A stretch of 64,000 nucleotides of DNA. Source: Sphingomonadales bacterium UBA2683 (GTDB taxonomy: Bacteria > Pseudomonadota > Alphaproteobacteria > Sphingomonadales > Sphingomonadaceae). The position numbers were made by a program, and so were the translations under genes. The stretch lies in the NCBI GenBank assembly GCA_002354635.1, contig DELZ01000005.1:436346-500345 (forward strand), read 5' to 3'. Shown here piece by piece: positions 1 through 10,855 of this stretch. How positions within the stretch are numbered: position 1 is the stretch's first letter; every line of letters begins with the position of its first letter. The notes under the pieces are model-generated. The model searched no databases. It was given only the letters and a program-made list of their open reading frames with translations, and was not told where the DNA came from.

Positions 1-77
1 CTGAACTTGTTTCAGCATCCATCCGGAACCGCTCACAGCCTGCGCGGCAAGAGAGGTAGACCCTGAAACAGGTTCAG
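1..77. repeat. Inverted pair of a sphingomonad-type intergenic repeat
   Basis: CTGAACTTGTTTCAG at 1-15 and its near-complement CTGAAACAGGTTCAG at 63-77 match at 14 of 15 positions in inverted orientation. They lie just downstream of sufB. Motifs of this kind are scattered between genes in Sphingomonadales (family knowledge). The pair could fold into a long-loop stem, but there is no T-run, so I do not call it a terminator. Confidence 0.6.
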
Positions 78-104
78 GGTGACGATGAAGGGGAAACTGG
101 TCCA

Positions 105-1609
<1,505 letters not shown>

Positions 1610-1613
<4 letters not shown>

Positions 1614-2131
1614 AACATTATCCCGTTCGTGTCGAGCGAAGTCGAGACACTCCGCACGCTGTCACCGTCTCTCGCTTGTGCGCGAGACGGGCGGTGACCC
1701 ATATGTGTTGAAGGCAGATCCGACAAGCTAGCCAAACTGACATCGTCAAGCGCCTTGCGGATCGTACGATTGACCACGCCCCAGTGCGGCTTGACCGTGC
1801 AGCCGCTTTCCAGCACGCAATCATGATTGCCGTTGATGGTGCAGCTGGTGATCGCCAGCGGCCCTTCGACGGCCTCGACAATATCGGCGAGGCTGATCGA
1901 GGCCGGAGGACGGGCGAGGCGGATACCGCCGCCAATGCCGCGCGTCGATTCGAACAGGCCGGCCGCGGTCAGCCGGCTGACCAGTTTCTTCGCTGTGGGT
2001 AGCGGGACGCCGGTTTCCTGCGCGAGCTTGGCAGCGTTGAGCTTGCCTTCCGCCAGCAACGCGGCGCCACAATGGCGCGCGGCAGCGGACATCAGGACAA
2101 CAGCATAGTCGGCAAGGTTGGAAAGGCGCAT
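1610..2131 (-). CDS. Rrf2-family regulator of the suf operon
   Basis: This IscR/SufR-like repressor of Fe-S assembly genes has 173 residues. The N-terminal winged helix-turn-helix runs from MRLSNLADYAV to about residue 75. Three cysteines, C97, C105 and C111, fit the [2Fe-2S] ligand set of the family. It is the first gene of the suf operon and lies behind a GACT-N5-AGTC operator that overlaps its own promoter, which implies autoregulation by cluster status. Residues from about 142 on are odd: that tail is encoded by two palindromic intergenic repeats that have been read through, and it has no family counterpart that I recognise. The conserved core probably ends near residue 140. Confidence 0.93.
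1629..1698. repeat. Two palindromic repeats inside the 3' end of the regulator gene
   Basis: 1629-1650 is a near-palindrome of the form GTGTCGAG...CGAGACAC. 1661-1698 is a second imperfect hairpin with outer arms GTCACCG and CGGTGAC. The first belongs to a repeat type usually seen between genes in sphingomonads. Here both are translated as the C-terminal tail of the Rrf2 regulator just before sufB. Confidence 0.6.
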
Positions 2132-2165
2132 TTTACTCGAATCGCTAAGGGTGGAAATCTAAACA

Positions 2166-2180
2166 AGACTAATTTAGTCT
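2166..2180. promoter_or_regulatory. IscR type-1-like operator of the suf operon
   Basis: AGACTAATTTAGTCT has 7-base inverted arms around one base. Its core GACT-AATTT-AGTC fits the IscR type-1 consensus GACT-RWWWY-AGTC at every position. It lies 35-50 bases upstream of the Rrf2-regulator start and overlaps the predicted -10 box, as expected for cluster-dependent repression of the operon. Confidence 0.7.
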
Positions 2181-2199
2181 CATTTATCCAACATTGCAA
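2171..2199 (-). promoter_or_regulatory. Predicted sigma70-type promoter of the suf operon
   Basis: On the minus strand, TTGCAA (2194-2199) and TAAATT (2171-2176) are separated by exactly 17 bases and point into the Rrf2-sufB operon. The -10 hexamer falls inside the IscR-like palindrome. The call rests on motif and spacing only. Confidence 0.5.
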
Positions 2200-2258
2200 G
2201 CGTTGCGGGGCTTCCGGGGGACAGTCGAGAGATCAGAACATGCTTCCAATTCTTCCAG

Positions 2259-3101
2259 TCAGGTGTCGGAAATCAGCGGCGCGATCTTGCCCTTGAGATC
2301 GCTGCGCTGGTCGATCAGCCGCGCGGTCTCGCCCTCGCCCACCCGCAGCTGGGTCGGGGTCACGCCGGCGAAGAATTTTACTTCCCGGATCATGTGTGAC
2401 TGGTCGTAAAAGGAATCAACCAGTTCCAGCAGCTCTTCCTCATTATGCTCGGCATAGGCCCGCGCCGCCCGCAGCGCGCGATATTTGCGCGCCAGATATT
2501 TGGGCGGCATCCCATAGAGCTTGTTGACCGTGCGCAGAACCTGCCGCGAGCTTTGCGCCGACCGCTCCATCAAGCTGCTGACCGGCGGCGAAGGCGCCGA
2601 TGACAGCCACTCATCGACCATTTTGGTGAAGGCAGCGGTTTCCGGCTTCAGGCGCGGTTTCAGCGCCCGGTAGACCTTGTCCGCCCAGGTCACCATCTCC
2701 TCCGGGGACTTGCAACGCCTCAGATATTCAAGATTCTTGTCGATTTCCTGCGTAAAAACCTCGGCCGCATTGACCGCCCGGTCGGTATAGTCCGCGGCCG
2801 ATTTCTTGGACGAAATAGCCCATCCGGCGGGCAATATGCCGACGCCGAACATCCGGAACGGGCCATTTACATCAAAATGCATCGATCCGGTCGAAGGCCC
2901 CTGCAGCATTGCGTCCTTCGCCGGAAAACTGCTGCCGTCGGCAAAGCTGATCGTCGCGCTGCCCTCCAGCAAAAAACGCAATTGGGCAATCGCGGCTCTT
3001 TCATTGTCGGCAAAACGCGGCTGATCAACCTCGAACAGATAATAGACCGAGACCAGATCACGGACATCCTCTGCGGGTGCAAAATATCTCAAACTAACCA
3101 A
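2259..3101 (-). CDS. AraC-family transcriptional regulator
   Basis: The 280-residue protein has an N-terminal sensing region of about 170 residues, of the DUF6597-like cupin type, and a C-terminal AraC/XylS DNA-binding domain. In the latter, the first helix-turn-helix contains SSRQVLRTVNKLYGMPPKYL and the second contains FYDQSHMIREVKFFAGVTPTQ, both typical of the family. The ligand and target are unknown. The gene is monocistronic and co-directional with the DUF885 gene, separated from it by a terminator. Confidence 0.85.
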   Translation of the reverse strand: MVSLRYFAPAEDVRDLVSVYYLFEVDQPRFADNERAAIAQLRFLLEGSATISFADGSSFPAKDAMLQGPSTGSMHFDVNGPFRMFGVGILPAGWAISSKKSAADYTDRAVNAAEVFTQEIDKNLEYLRRCKSPEEMVTWADKVYRALKPRLKPETAAFTKMVDEWLSSAPSPPVSSLMERSAQSSRQVLRTVNKLYGMPPKYLARKYRALRAARAYAEHNEEELLELVDSFYDQSHMIREVKFFAGVTPTQLRVGEGETARLIDQRSDLKGKIAPLISDT

Positions 3102-3178
3102 GCGACGACCCCCGAATCTGCCCCTCCTCCGGGTTCAGATTGTTAATGGATGCTCTTTTATAGCTGAAAAACAAAGGT

Positions 3179-3214
3179 AAAAAAACGGCCTGACTAAATA
3201 AATAGCCAGGCCGT
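3179..3214 (-). terminator. Rho-independent terminator behind the DUF885 gene
   Basis: CGGCCTG (3186-3192) and CAGGCCG (3207-3213) form a perfect 7-bp stem with a 14-base A/T-rich loop. On the minus strand the stem is followed by a run of T (plus-strand AAAAAAA before 3186). It lies about 155 bases after the DUF885 stop and before the AraC-like gene. Confidence 0.75.
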
Positions 3215-3368
3215 TAAGGAAAAGAACTCTGTCGTCACTAATTTGCGATCGCAAGAGCCCTTCGGGTCGCACCGTCCCTATCCGTCTTATGAACCGGGAT
3301 TAATTGGACGGAAACGACAGATTACGCTCAAACGTTTGACATTTGAGGACAATTAGTAGGAGCCGCCC

Positions 3369-5186
3369 TCACTTGCTCTCCGCAATCCAGGAATTCACCC
3401 GCTCTTCGAGAATATCGAGCGGCACCGGACCACTTTTCAATACCACGTCATGGAAATCGCCCATGGTGAAGCTGTCACCAAGTTCGTCCTGCGCCCGCTG
3501 CCGGAGCTCGAGGATTTTCAACTTTCCGATCATATAGGCCGTCGCCTGTCCGGGATAGACGATATAGCGCTCGATCGCCTTGCGGATATCGCCCTCCGGA
3601 TTGGGCGTATTGTCGGTCAGATATTGAATCGCTTCTTCGCGGCTCCAGCGCTTGTGATGGATACCGGTATCGACCACCAGCCGGCAGGCCCGCCACAATT
3701 CCATGCCGAGCCGGCCAAAATCGCTGTACGGATCCTGATAGAATCCCATATCCTTGCCGAGCTCTTCCGAATAGAGCCCCCAGCCTTCTGTATAGGCAGT
3801 CCATCCGCCAAATCTGCGGAAAGGCGGCAAGTCGCCAAGTTCGGTCTGGATCGTTCTCTGCAGATGGTGCCCCGGCAAGCCTTCGTGATAGGCCAGCGCT
3901 TCCAGTTCCGTTTTCGACATGCTGCGCAGATTGTAGAGATTGACATAATAGGTCCCGGGCCGCGAACCGTCCGGGGCCGGACTATTGTAAAAAGCCTTGC
4001 CCGCCGATTTCTCGCGAAACGCCTCGACCGGTTTGATGACCAGAGGCGCCTTTGGCAAGGTATTGAAAAATTCGGGCAATTTGGCGGTTATCGCTGCCAG
4101 CTTACTATCGACATCGGCCAGATAGGCTTCGCGCGTGTCGTAGTAAAATTCATCGCTCGTGCGCAGATGCTGGAAGAAATCCTGCAGACTACCTTCAAAT
4201 CCGACATCCGCCATGATCTTGCGCATCAGCCCGTGGATCCGCGCGACATTGTCGAGGCCGATCTGGTGAATCTCGTCCGCGCTCAGATCGGTGGTCGTGT
4301 AATTCTGCAACCGCTCGGCGTAATAGGCCGCGCCGTCCTTGAACCGCCAGATACCATCACCCTCGACCGCCATCGCCTGCTGCCGTTCCATCTCGACGAT
4401 CAACTTCTCATAGGCAGGCTTCAGGCTGTCGACCATCGCCGCCCCGCCGCGAGCGACCAGGTCGGCCTTTTCCGCGTCAGGAATATCAAGCTCTGCCACC
4501 TTCTTCTTCAAATCGGCATAGATGGGCGAGTCCTCACCCTCCTCAAACGGCGCACCGTTGATCACATTTCTGGCGTCGGCGATCACATAGGGAAACACCC
4601 AGTTGGGTACGATAATACCGTCATCTGCTCGCTCTGCCGCCTGTTCCACCAAGCTGTCGATCAACGCCCCCGCACCTTCAAGACGGCTGACATAGGCTTC
4701 GGCATCCGCCTGGTTCGAGACCCGGTGAATATTGATCAGGAAAGCCGGAATCTGGCTCTGCGCGCCATTCATCTGGTCGAAAATATAGCTATTGCGGCGG
4801 AACGGGAAGGCCTTGTCCGCTCGCTCGGCGCGGGCCTGGAACAGCCGGTAACTCAACTGGTCGGCGTCGCTGAGCTGGCTCTTGTCAAACTCGGCTTCCA
4901 TTCTGGTCAGCGCGACCTGCCCGCGTTGATATTGCGCCACTTCAGCGGCCTCGCTGGCATCGTCCCATTTGCCATAATCGTCATCACGAATGCCGCGATA
5001 GGATTTGGAAAGCGGTGAATGGGCAAGCTCCTGCTCGTCATAGGCTTCGAAAAACGCGGCCAGCGTTTCATGGGCGGCTTCCGTGGTGGTGGTTTCCGTT
5101 TCACCGGCCTGTGCCTGGCTTGCGGGCGCGGCGGCGACCATGGTCAACGCCAGGGCAGAAGCCGCGGTCAGCAACAAATTTCTCAT
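3369..5186 (-). CDS. Exported DUF885 family protein (putative metallohydrolase)
   Basis: DUF885 proteins are secreted or periplasmic proteins with an M32-like metallopeptidase fold. The key motif here is HEGLPGHHLQ, an HExxH variant, with a downstream TAYTEGWGLYSEELG segment that supplies a further acidic ligand; both are typical of the family. I chose the start at 5186 because MRNLLLTAASALALTMVAAA is a clear signal peptide and AAGGAAG lies just upstream. A longer reading frame to 5249 adds 21 residues that would bury the signal. Length is 605 residues, normal for the family. The substrate is not known. It is a single gene, divergent from the oxidoreductase at 5344. Confidence 0.9.
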   Translation of the reverse strand: MRNLLLTAASALALTMVAAAPASQAQAGETETTTTEAAHETLAAFFEAYDEQELAHSPLSKSYRGIRDDDYGKWDDASEAAEVAQYQRGQVALTRMEAEFDKSQLSDADQLSYRLFQARAERADKAFPFRRNSYIFDQMNGAQSQIPAFLINIHRVSNQADAEAYVSRLEGAGALIDSLVEQAAERADDGIIVPNWVFPYVIADARNVINGAPFEEGEDSPIYADLKKKVAELDIPDAEKADLVARGGAAMVDSLKPAYEKLIVEMERQQAMAVEGDGIWRFKDGAAYYAERLQNYTTTDLSADEIHQIGLDNVARIHGLMRKIMADVGFEGSLQDFFQHLRTSDEFYYDTREAYLADVDSKLAAITAKLPEFFNTLPKAPLVIKPVEAFREKSAGKAFYNSPAPDGSRPGTYYVNLYNLRSMSKTELEALAYHEGLPGHHLQRTIQTELGDLPPFRRFGGWTAYTEGWGLYSEELGKDMGFYQDPYSDFGRLGMELWRACRLVVDTGIHHKRWSREEAIQYLTDNTPNPEGDIRKAIERYIVYPGQATAYMIGKLKILELRQRAQDELGDSFTMGDFHDVVLKSGPVPLDILEERVNSWIAESK

Positions 5187-5343
5187 CCAAATCTTCCTTT
5201 TCTGATACGATATTGCGCCGGTCCTAACATCCCGCCGGCATTTGCACAAATCGGCATTTTCGGGCTCGATATGGTCGATGGTTCAGGATCAGTATCGGCA
5301 CTATATGGTTGCTGGCGCGGAGGTCCGCCGTTAGTCCCGAACG

Positions 5344-6951
5344 ATGCAGGCACATTCTCTCGACGCACTAATCATCGGCGGCGGCCATAACGGTCTGGTC
5401 TGCGCCCACTATCTCGCGCGCGCGGGCATGAAGGTCCGGATATTGGAGGCGCGCGACGTGATCGGCGGTGCCGCGGTGACTGAGGAATTCCACACCGGTT
5501 TCCGGAACAGCACTGCCAGCTATACGGTCTCCCTGCTCCAGCCCAAGATTATCGCCGACATGGGCTTGGTCGAGCGGGGCTATCGCGTGGTCGAGCGCCC
5601 CAGAAGCAACTTCCTGCCGCTCGGCGGCGGCCAATATCTGCTCGTCGGCGGTTCTCTGGAAGCGACCCAGCAGGAGATCGCCCGATTCTCGCAGACCGAT
5701 GCGGCACGCTTGCCGGACTATTATGCGATGCTGGAGTCGGCGGCGCAGATATTGCGCGATCTGGCGCTGGAAATTCCGCCCAACGCCGGAGACGGAGCCC
5801 TTGCGATGCTGGCGGGCATCAGGAACGCCCGACGATTTGCCCGCCTGTCGACGCTGCAACAGCATGAGATCATCAAGCTGTTCACGCTGAGCGCCCGCGA
5901 AATGCTCGACCATTGGTTTGAAAGCGCGCCAATCAAGGCGGCCTTCGGCTTTGACGCAATTGTCGGCAATTACGCCAGTCCCGATACGCCGGGCAGCGCC
6001 TATGTCCTGCTCCACCATGTCTTTGGCGAGGTCAACGGCAAGCAGGGCCAATGGGGTCATGTGATCGGCGGCATGGGCCGGATCACCGAACTGATGGCCG
6101 ATGCCTGCCGCGAAGCAGGAGTCGAAATCAGCCTCGGAACGCCCGTTGAGCGACTGATCGTGGAACACGGGGCCACCGTCGGCATCCGGACCGCCGGGGG
6201 CGAACAGATATATGCCGCCAGGATCATCGCCAACGTCGGGCCGAAGCTGCTCTATGACCGGCTGATCGACCCGGCCGACCTGCCCGCGGATTTCCGCCAG
6301 ATGATGGCCGGCTATCATTGTGGCTCCGGCAGCTTCCGGATGAATCTGGCGCTCGACGGCCTGCCTGCATTCAAGGATGTCCCCGGCGACGGCGATCATC
6401 TGAAAGCCGGGATCATCATGGCGCCGTCGCTGGACTATATGGACCGCGCCTATCAGGACGCGCGCCAATTTGGCTGGGCCCGCCAGCCGGTCGTGGAAAT
6501 GCTGATCCCCAGCCTGGTCGATAACAGTCTCGCCCCCGCCGGCCAGCATGTCGCCAGCCTGTTCTGCCAGCAATTTGCGCCGCAACTGCCGGACGGCCGG
6601 GACTGGGACGATGAACGCGATGCCGCGATCGGGGCAATATTGGCCGTGGTCGAAACCCACGCGCCGGGCTTCCGCAAGCTGATCCTGGGCCAGATGGCGC
6701 TGTCGCCCCGGGATCTGGAGCGCAAATTCGGCCTGGTTGGCGGTGACATATTCCACGGGCGCATGTCTCTTGACCAGCTTTGGTCGGCCCGGCCTGTGAT
6801 CGGTTCGGCCAGTTATAGAGGACCGGTAAAGGGATTATATATGTGCGGCTCGGGCACCCATCCGGGCGGCGGCGTCACCGGCGCGCCTGGCCATAATGCC
6901 GCCAGAACCATCCTGCGGGAGCGCGGCCGGCTCGGTCGCTGGTTCGGCTGA
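5344..6951 (+). CDS. FAD-dependent oxidoreductase, PYROXD2 / phytoene-desaturase-like
   Basis: The 535-residue protein starts with a Rossmann FAD-binding motif (LIIGGGHNGLVCAHYLARAG) followed by ILEARDVIGGAA. It ends with the FAD-binding signature GLYMCGSGTHPGGGVTGAPG seen in CrtI and PYROXD2-type enzymes. It is closest in style to the PYROXD2 group rather than to carotenoid desaturases, and no carotenoid genes are nearby. The substrate is unknown. It stands alone between the DUF885 and DUF3604 genes. Confidence 0.88.
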   Translation: MQAHSLDALIIGGGHNGLVCAHYLARAGMKVRILEARDVIGGAAVTEEFHTGFRNSTASYTVSLLQPKIIADMGLVERGYRVVERPRSNFLPLGGGQYLLVGGSLEATQQEIARFSQTDAARLPDYYAMLESAAQILRDLALEIPPNAGDGALAMLAGIRNARRFARLSTLQQHEIIKLFTLSAREMLDHWFESAPIKAAFGFDAIVGNYASPDTPGSAYVLLHHVFGEVNGKQGQWGHVIGGMGRITELMADACREAGVEISLGTPVERLIVEHGATVGIRTAGGEQIYAARIIANVGPKLLYDRLIDPADLPADFRQMMAGYHCGSGSFRMNLALDGLPAFKDVPGDGDHLKAGIIMAPSLDYMDRAYQDARQFGWARQPVVEMLIPSLVDNSLAPAGQHVASLFCQQFAPQLPDGRDWDDERDAAIGAILAVVETHAPGFRKLILGQMALSPRDLERKFGLVGGDIFHGRMSLDQLWSARPVIGSASYRGPVKGLYMCGSGTHPGGGVTGAPGHNAARTILRERGRLGRWFG

Positions 6952-7038
6952 CGCTACGACAGGCGGGCCAAACCAGCAGCCTATTGCGCATCAGCACCGA
7001 GAGGGATAGATTTCCCGCATTGGGATGGGAGATTCAAT

Positions 7039-8928
7039 ATGCGCAAATCACTGATGGTGGCAGCCTGCATGGCTGCCTTGACGATTGCAGGATGTTCGGA
7101 GAACACCGGAGGTGATGACAGCAGCGCTGATGTGGTGAACACGGAATATCCCGAGCAGGTGTTCTGGGGTGACACCCATCTCCACACCGACAACAGCATC
7201 GATGCCTTTGGTTTTGGCAACCGGCTGGACGCCGAAGCGGCGCTGCGATTTGCCCGCGGCGAAGAAGTCACCGCGACCAAGGGGGCCAAGGCGAAGCTGT
7301 CCCGACCGCTCGATTTTCTCGTGATTGCCGACCATAGCGACGCGATGGGCGCGACCAAGGCGATCATGGAAGCACCGCGGATCGCCTTGCTCACCAATGA
7401 CTTCCTGCTCCGCTGGCACGACATGATGAACGAGAGCGACGAAGGCTCGCTGCGGGTCACGTCCGAACTGATCGATGGTGCGGCAAAAGGCACGTTGCCG
7501 TCCTCCCTGACCGACCCGGAACAATCCAGGGAGCGCACGGCCGATCTATGGACCAAGCACGGCAAAACCGTCGATCAATATAATGAGCCGGGGAAGTTCA
7601 CGGCCTTCATGGGTTTTGAATATACTCCGATGCCGGATGGCGACAATCTCCACCGGGTGGTGATGTTTCGTGACGGGCCGAAAAAAATGGGAGACACCCT
7701 CCCCTACGGTGCACTGGGCTCACAGGATCCCGAAAAGCTCTGGGGCTATATGGGTGCCTATGAAAAGAATACCGGGGGCAAGGTCCTCGCCATTCCGCAT
7801 AACAGCAATGTCTCTAATGGCCGTATGTTTGCGATGAACAAATATGACGGCAGCCCGATCGACGCGGCCTATGTGAAGACCAGAGCGCTGCGCGAACCGA
7901 TTGTCGAGGTCACCCAGATCAAGGGCGACAGCGAAGCCCATCCGTTTCTTTCGCCCAATGACGAATTTGCCGGCTTCGGTGATGCCGGATGGGACAAGTG
8001 CAATCTCAGCTGCACCAAGAATATGCCGCCGGAAAGCTATGCCGGCAGCTATGTGCGCGAAGCGCTGAAGCGCGGTCTCGAACTGACTCTCGCCATCGGT
8101 GCCAATCCCTTCAAGTTCGGGATGATCGGTTCGACCGACAGCCACACCTCGCTGGCCACAGCCGACGAGAATAATTTCTTCGGCAAGCACAGCGGCAATG
8201 AACCCACCAACAGCCAGCGTGCCCTCGAACCGCAAAATCTCGGAACCCGGGAGGGCCGCTTTGGCTGGCACTATCTGTCGAGCGGCTATGCGGCGGTCTG
8301 GGCAACCAGCAACACGCGGGAAGCCATTTTCGACGCGATGATGCGCCGCGAAGTCTATGCGACCACCGGTCCGCGGATGCAGGTCCGGTTTTTCGGCAGC
8401 TTCGATTTCACCGCCGAGGATACCGCCGACCTGGTGAAAACTGGCTATGGCAAAGGCGTCCCGATGGGCGGCGATCTGAGCGGCGGCGATGGCGAAGCAC
8501 CGAAATTCCTGATCAGCGCGCTGATGGACCCGGAAAGTGCCAGCCTTGACCGCATTCAGGTGATCAAGGGCTGGATTGACGCGTCCGGCAAGAGCCAGGA
8601 AAAAATCTACAATGTCAGCTGGAGCGATGCCGACACCCGCAAGCTCGGCGCCGATGGCAAGCTGACCCCGGTCCCCAACAGCGTGGATCTGGCCAAGGGC
8701 ACCTGGGACAATGCAACCGGCGCGCCGGAGCTGGTTACCTTCTGGCAGGATCCTGATTTCAACGCCGCACAAAATGCCTTTTATTATGTCCGGGTACTGG
8801 AAATTCCGACGCCGACCTGGCCGGTCTATGATGCGCTGAAGTTCAGCCTCACCCTGCCAAAAGAGGTAATCAAGATTCAGCAGGAACGGGCCTATAGCTC
8901 GCCGATCTGGTACACGCCGTCGGCTTGA
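7039..8928 (+). CDS. DUF3604 lipoprotein
   Basis: The 629-residue protein has a lipoprotein signal (LTIAGC lipobox at about residue 19), so it is probably anchored in the cell envelope. The mature part begins with a PHP-like metal motif (GDTHLHTDNS) and FLVIADHSDAMG, and later has GSTDSHTSLA. These His/Asp clusters are the DUF3604 hallmark and suggest a metal-dependent hydrolase. The next two genes are a prolyl isomerase and a HupE/UreJ protein; this trio recurs in many marine and soil proteobacteria, so a joint envelope role is likely. The function is not established. Confidence 0.9.
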   Translation: MRKSLMVAACMAALTIAGCSENTGGDDSSADVVNTEYPEQVFWGDTHLHTDNSIDAFGFGNRLDAEAALRFARGEEVTATKGAKAKLSRPLDFLVIADHSDAMGATKAIMEAPRIALLTNDFLLRWHDMMNESDEGSLRVTSELIDGAAKGTLPSSLTDPEQSRERTADLWTKHGKTVDQYNEPGKFTAFMGFEYTPMPDGDNLHRVVMFRDGPKKMGDTLPYGALGSQDPEKLWGYMGAYEKNTGGKVLAIPHNSNVSNGRMFAMNKYDGSPIDAAYVKTRALREPIVEVTQIKGDSEAHPFLSPNDEFAGFGDAGWDKCNLSCTKNMPPESYAGSYVREALKRGLELTLAIGANPFKFGMIGSTDSHTSLATADENNFFGKHSGNEPTNSQRALEPQNLGTREGRFGWHYLSSGYAAVWATSNTREAIFDAMMRREVYATTGPRMQVRFFGSFDFTAEDTADLVKTGYGKGVPMGGDLSGGDGEAPKFLISALMDPESASLDRIQVIKGWIDASGKSQEKIYNVSWSDADTRKLGADGKLTPVPNSVDLAKGTWDNATGAPELVTFWQDPDFNAAQNAFYYVRVLEIPTPTWPVYDALKFSLTLPKEVIKIQQERAYSSPIWYTPSA

Positions 8929-9014
8929 TATGAACTCCCGCAAGCAACCGGTCACTGGGCTGTAACTGCGGCCGGACAAAAGGCCGCGTCCAAATATAAT
9001 GGGTTTCACACTAA

Positions 9015-9830
9015 ATGTTGCGTAAACTTATTCGAGAACCGCTGATCCATTTCCTCGGAGGCGCCCTGCTGATCTTTGCTTTTTTCTGGGCCACCGGGTC
9101 CGATCGGGACCCGGCTGATTATGTGATCAGCATTGATGAAACGGATATCGACCGGCTGACGGCCGACTGGAAACGGAATTTTCGCCGGGCGCCGACACAG
9201 GAAGAACTGGATGGTCTGATCGATCAGGAGATCACCGAAGAAATCTACTATCGCGAAGCGCTGCGGCTGGGGCTGGACAAGAATGATCCGGTCATCCGCC
9301 GCCGGCTGTTCACAAAAATGCGCTTTATCGATAGCGAGGCAACGGAAGACCTGGCGCCAACCGACGCCCAGCTGCAACGGTGGATGGACGACCATCCCGG
9401 TAAATATGCGCTGTCGCCGCTCTACGATTTCGAGCAAATCTATCTCGGCCAGATCGGCAACGCCGCTGCCAACGATATCATCGGCCAGCTGACCCGTGGC
9501 AGCCGTCCGGACAGGTTCGCGCAGCCCCTGTCGCTGCCCGCAGCATTGACACGGGCCAGCGGTGCCGAAATTGCACGCCAGTTCGGGGATCAGTTTGCCG
9601 CCCAGTTACAGGCGCTGGAGCCGGGCACCTGGAGCGGTCCGGTCTCTTCCGGTTTTGGCGTTCACGCGGTCAGGGTCACCGCCAGAAGTCCCGGCAAGGC
9701 CGCAGCTCTCGCGGATGTCCGTCAACGGGTGAGCAATGACTGGCACGCGGCCCGACAGGCTGAGCAAAAGAAAAAGGCCCTGTCGCGCTACCGGTCACAA
9801 TATGAAATCTCGGTAGCCGGCCGGCCATGA
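9015..9830 (+). CDS. PpiC-type peptidyl-prolyl cis-trans isomerase (membrane-anchored)
   Basis: The 271-residue protein has an N-terminal transmembrane anchor (FLGGALLIFAFFWATG) and then a SurA/PpiD-like chaperone region (EELDGLIDQEITEEIYYREA). A parvulin domain ends in LEPGTWSGPVSSGFGVHAVRV. It probably assists folding of the neighbouring exported proteins. The stop overlaps the start of the HupE/UreJ gene (ATGA), so the two are co-translated. Confidence 0.88.
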   Translation: MLRKLIREPLIHFLGGALLIFAFFWATGSDRDPADYVISIDETDIDRLTADWKRNFRRAPTQEELDGLIDQEITEEIYYREALRLGLDKNDPVIRRRLFTKMRFIDSEATEDLAPTDAQLQRWMDDHPGKYALSPLYDFEQIYLGQIGNAAANDIIGQLTRGSRPDRFAQPLSLPAALTRASGAEIARQFGDQFAAQLQALEPGTWSGPVSSGFGVHAVRVTARSPGKAAALADVRQRVSNDWHAARQAEQKKKALSRYRSQYEISVAGRP

Positions 9831-10816
9831 CCCGCTGGTGCGCGGTCCTTTGGATTTGCTGGACCTTTGTCCTGTTCCCGGCCAGCGCCCAAGCGGATGA
9901 GCTGCGCCCGGCCTATATCGAGATGACGGAAGAATCGCCGGGCCATTGGTCGCTGCTGTGGAAGGCATCGGCCAATTCGCGCCTGGGACAGACCGGCGAA
10001 ATCGTCCTGCCGGGAAATTGCCGAAACACGGATGGACCCCGGCGTGAATATGCAGGCAGCAATATTCTGACCCGCCTTGCGCTGCGTTGCGACGGATCTG
10101 TGCAGGGGCAGACCATCGGTCTGAGCGGCCTGGAACTGTCCACCACCGACGCGCTGGTCCGCATCGCCCCGATCGGCAGCGCGATGCAGACCGTGCGTCT
10201 GACACCGGACCAGCCATCTGCCACCCTGGCCAGACCCTCGGTCATATCCAATGTTGCTGCGACTTATACGATCCTAGGAATCGAGCATATTCTGATGGGT
10301 TTCGACCATCTGTTTTTCGTGTTGGCCCTGGTACTGTTGCTCAAGGGCGGCTGGCTGGTCGCAAAGACGGTTACCGCCTTTACGATCGCCCACAGCCTGA
10401 CACTGGTCGGCACCACAGTTGGTTTGCTGTCACTGCCATCGCAGCCAGTAGAAGCGGCAATCGCACTCTCGATCGTCTTTCTTGCCGTAGAGATCGTAAA
10501 AGCAAAGCCCGGTGAAATCCGGCTATCGGAACAGTTTCCCTGGATCGTGGCCTTTTTGTTCGGCTTGCTCCACGGCTTCGGCTTTGCCGGCGCCTTGGCC
10601 GAAATCGGTCTGCCGGAAGGCGATGTCCCATTGGCTTTGCTGACCTTCAACCTTGGCGTTGAAATCGGTCAGCTGGTGATCGTCGCAGTGGCTCTGGCAG
10701 CATTGCATGCGATCCGAAAATTTCAGGGCCTGTGGTTGCAGCCGACGAAGACCGCCATGGCTTATGGTATCGGCATCATCTCCACCTACTGGTTTATCGA
10801 ACGGGTGGTGGCCTGA
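9827..10816 (+). CDS. HupE/UreJ family membrane protein
   Basis: The 329-residue protein has a signal peptide (to ASAQA), a periplasmic N-terminal half, and a C-terminal bundle of about seven membrane helices. It carries the family motifs GFDHLFFVLALVLLLKG, FTIAHSLTL and FLFGLLHGFGFAGAL. HupE and UreJ relatives transport nickel or cobalt, and the His residues in the membrane part would suit metal transport, but no hydrogenase or urease genes are present here. Together with the DUF3604 and prolyl isomerase genes it forms a three-gene operon. Confidence 0.88.
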   Translation: MTRWCAVLWICWTFVLFPASAQADELRPAYIEMTEESPGHWSLLWKASANSRLGQTGEIVLPGNCRNTDGPRREYAGSNILTRLALRCDGSVQGQTIGLSGLELSTTDALVRIAPIGSAMQTVRLTPDQPSATLARPSVISNVAATYTILGIEHILMGFDHLFFVLALVLLLKGGWLVAKTVTAFTIAHSLTLVGTTVGLLSLPSQPVEAAIALSIVFLAVEIVKAKPGEIRLSEQFPWIVAFLFGLLHGFGFAGALAEIGLPEGDVPLALLTFNLGVEIGQLVIVAVALAALHAIRKFQGLWLQPTKTAMAYGIGIISTYWFIERVVA

Positions 10817-10855
10817 ACCGGATCTATGGCGCAACAATCTCGAATATGAGAGGAT

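Noticed and set aside
3450..5018. 522-codon plus-strand frame opposite the DUF885 gene
   Set aside because: Shadow frame; the minus-strand product has a signal peptide and family motifs.
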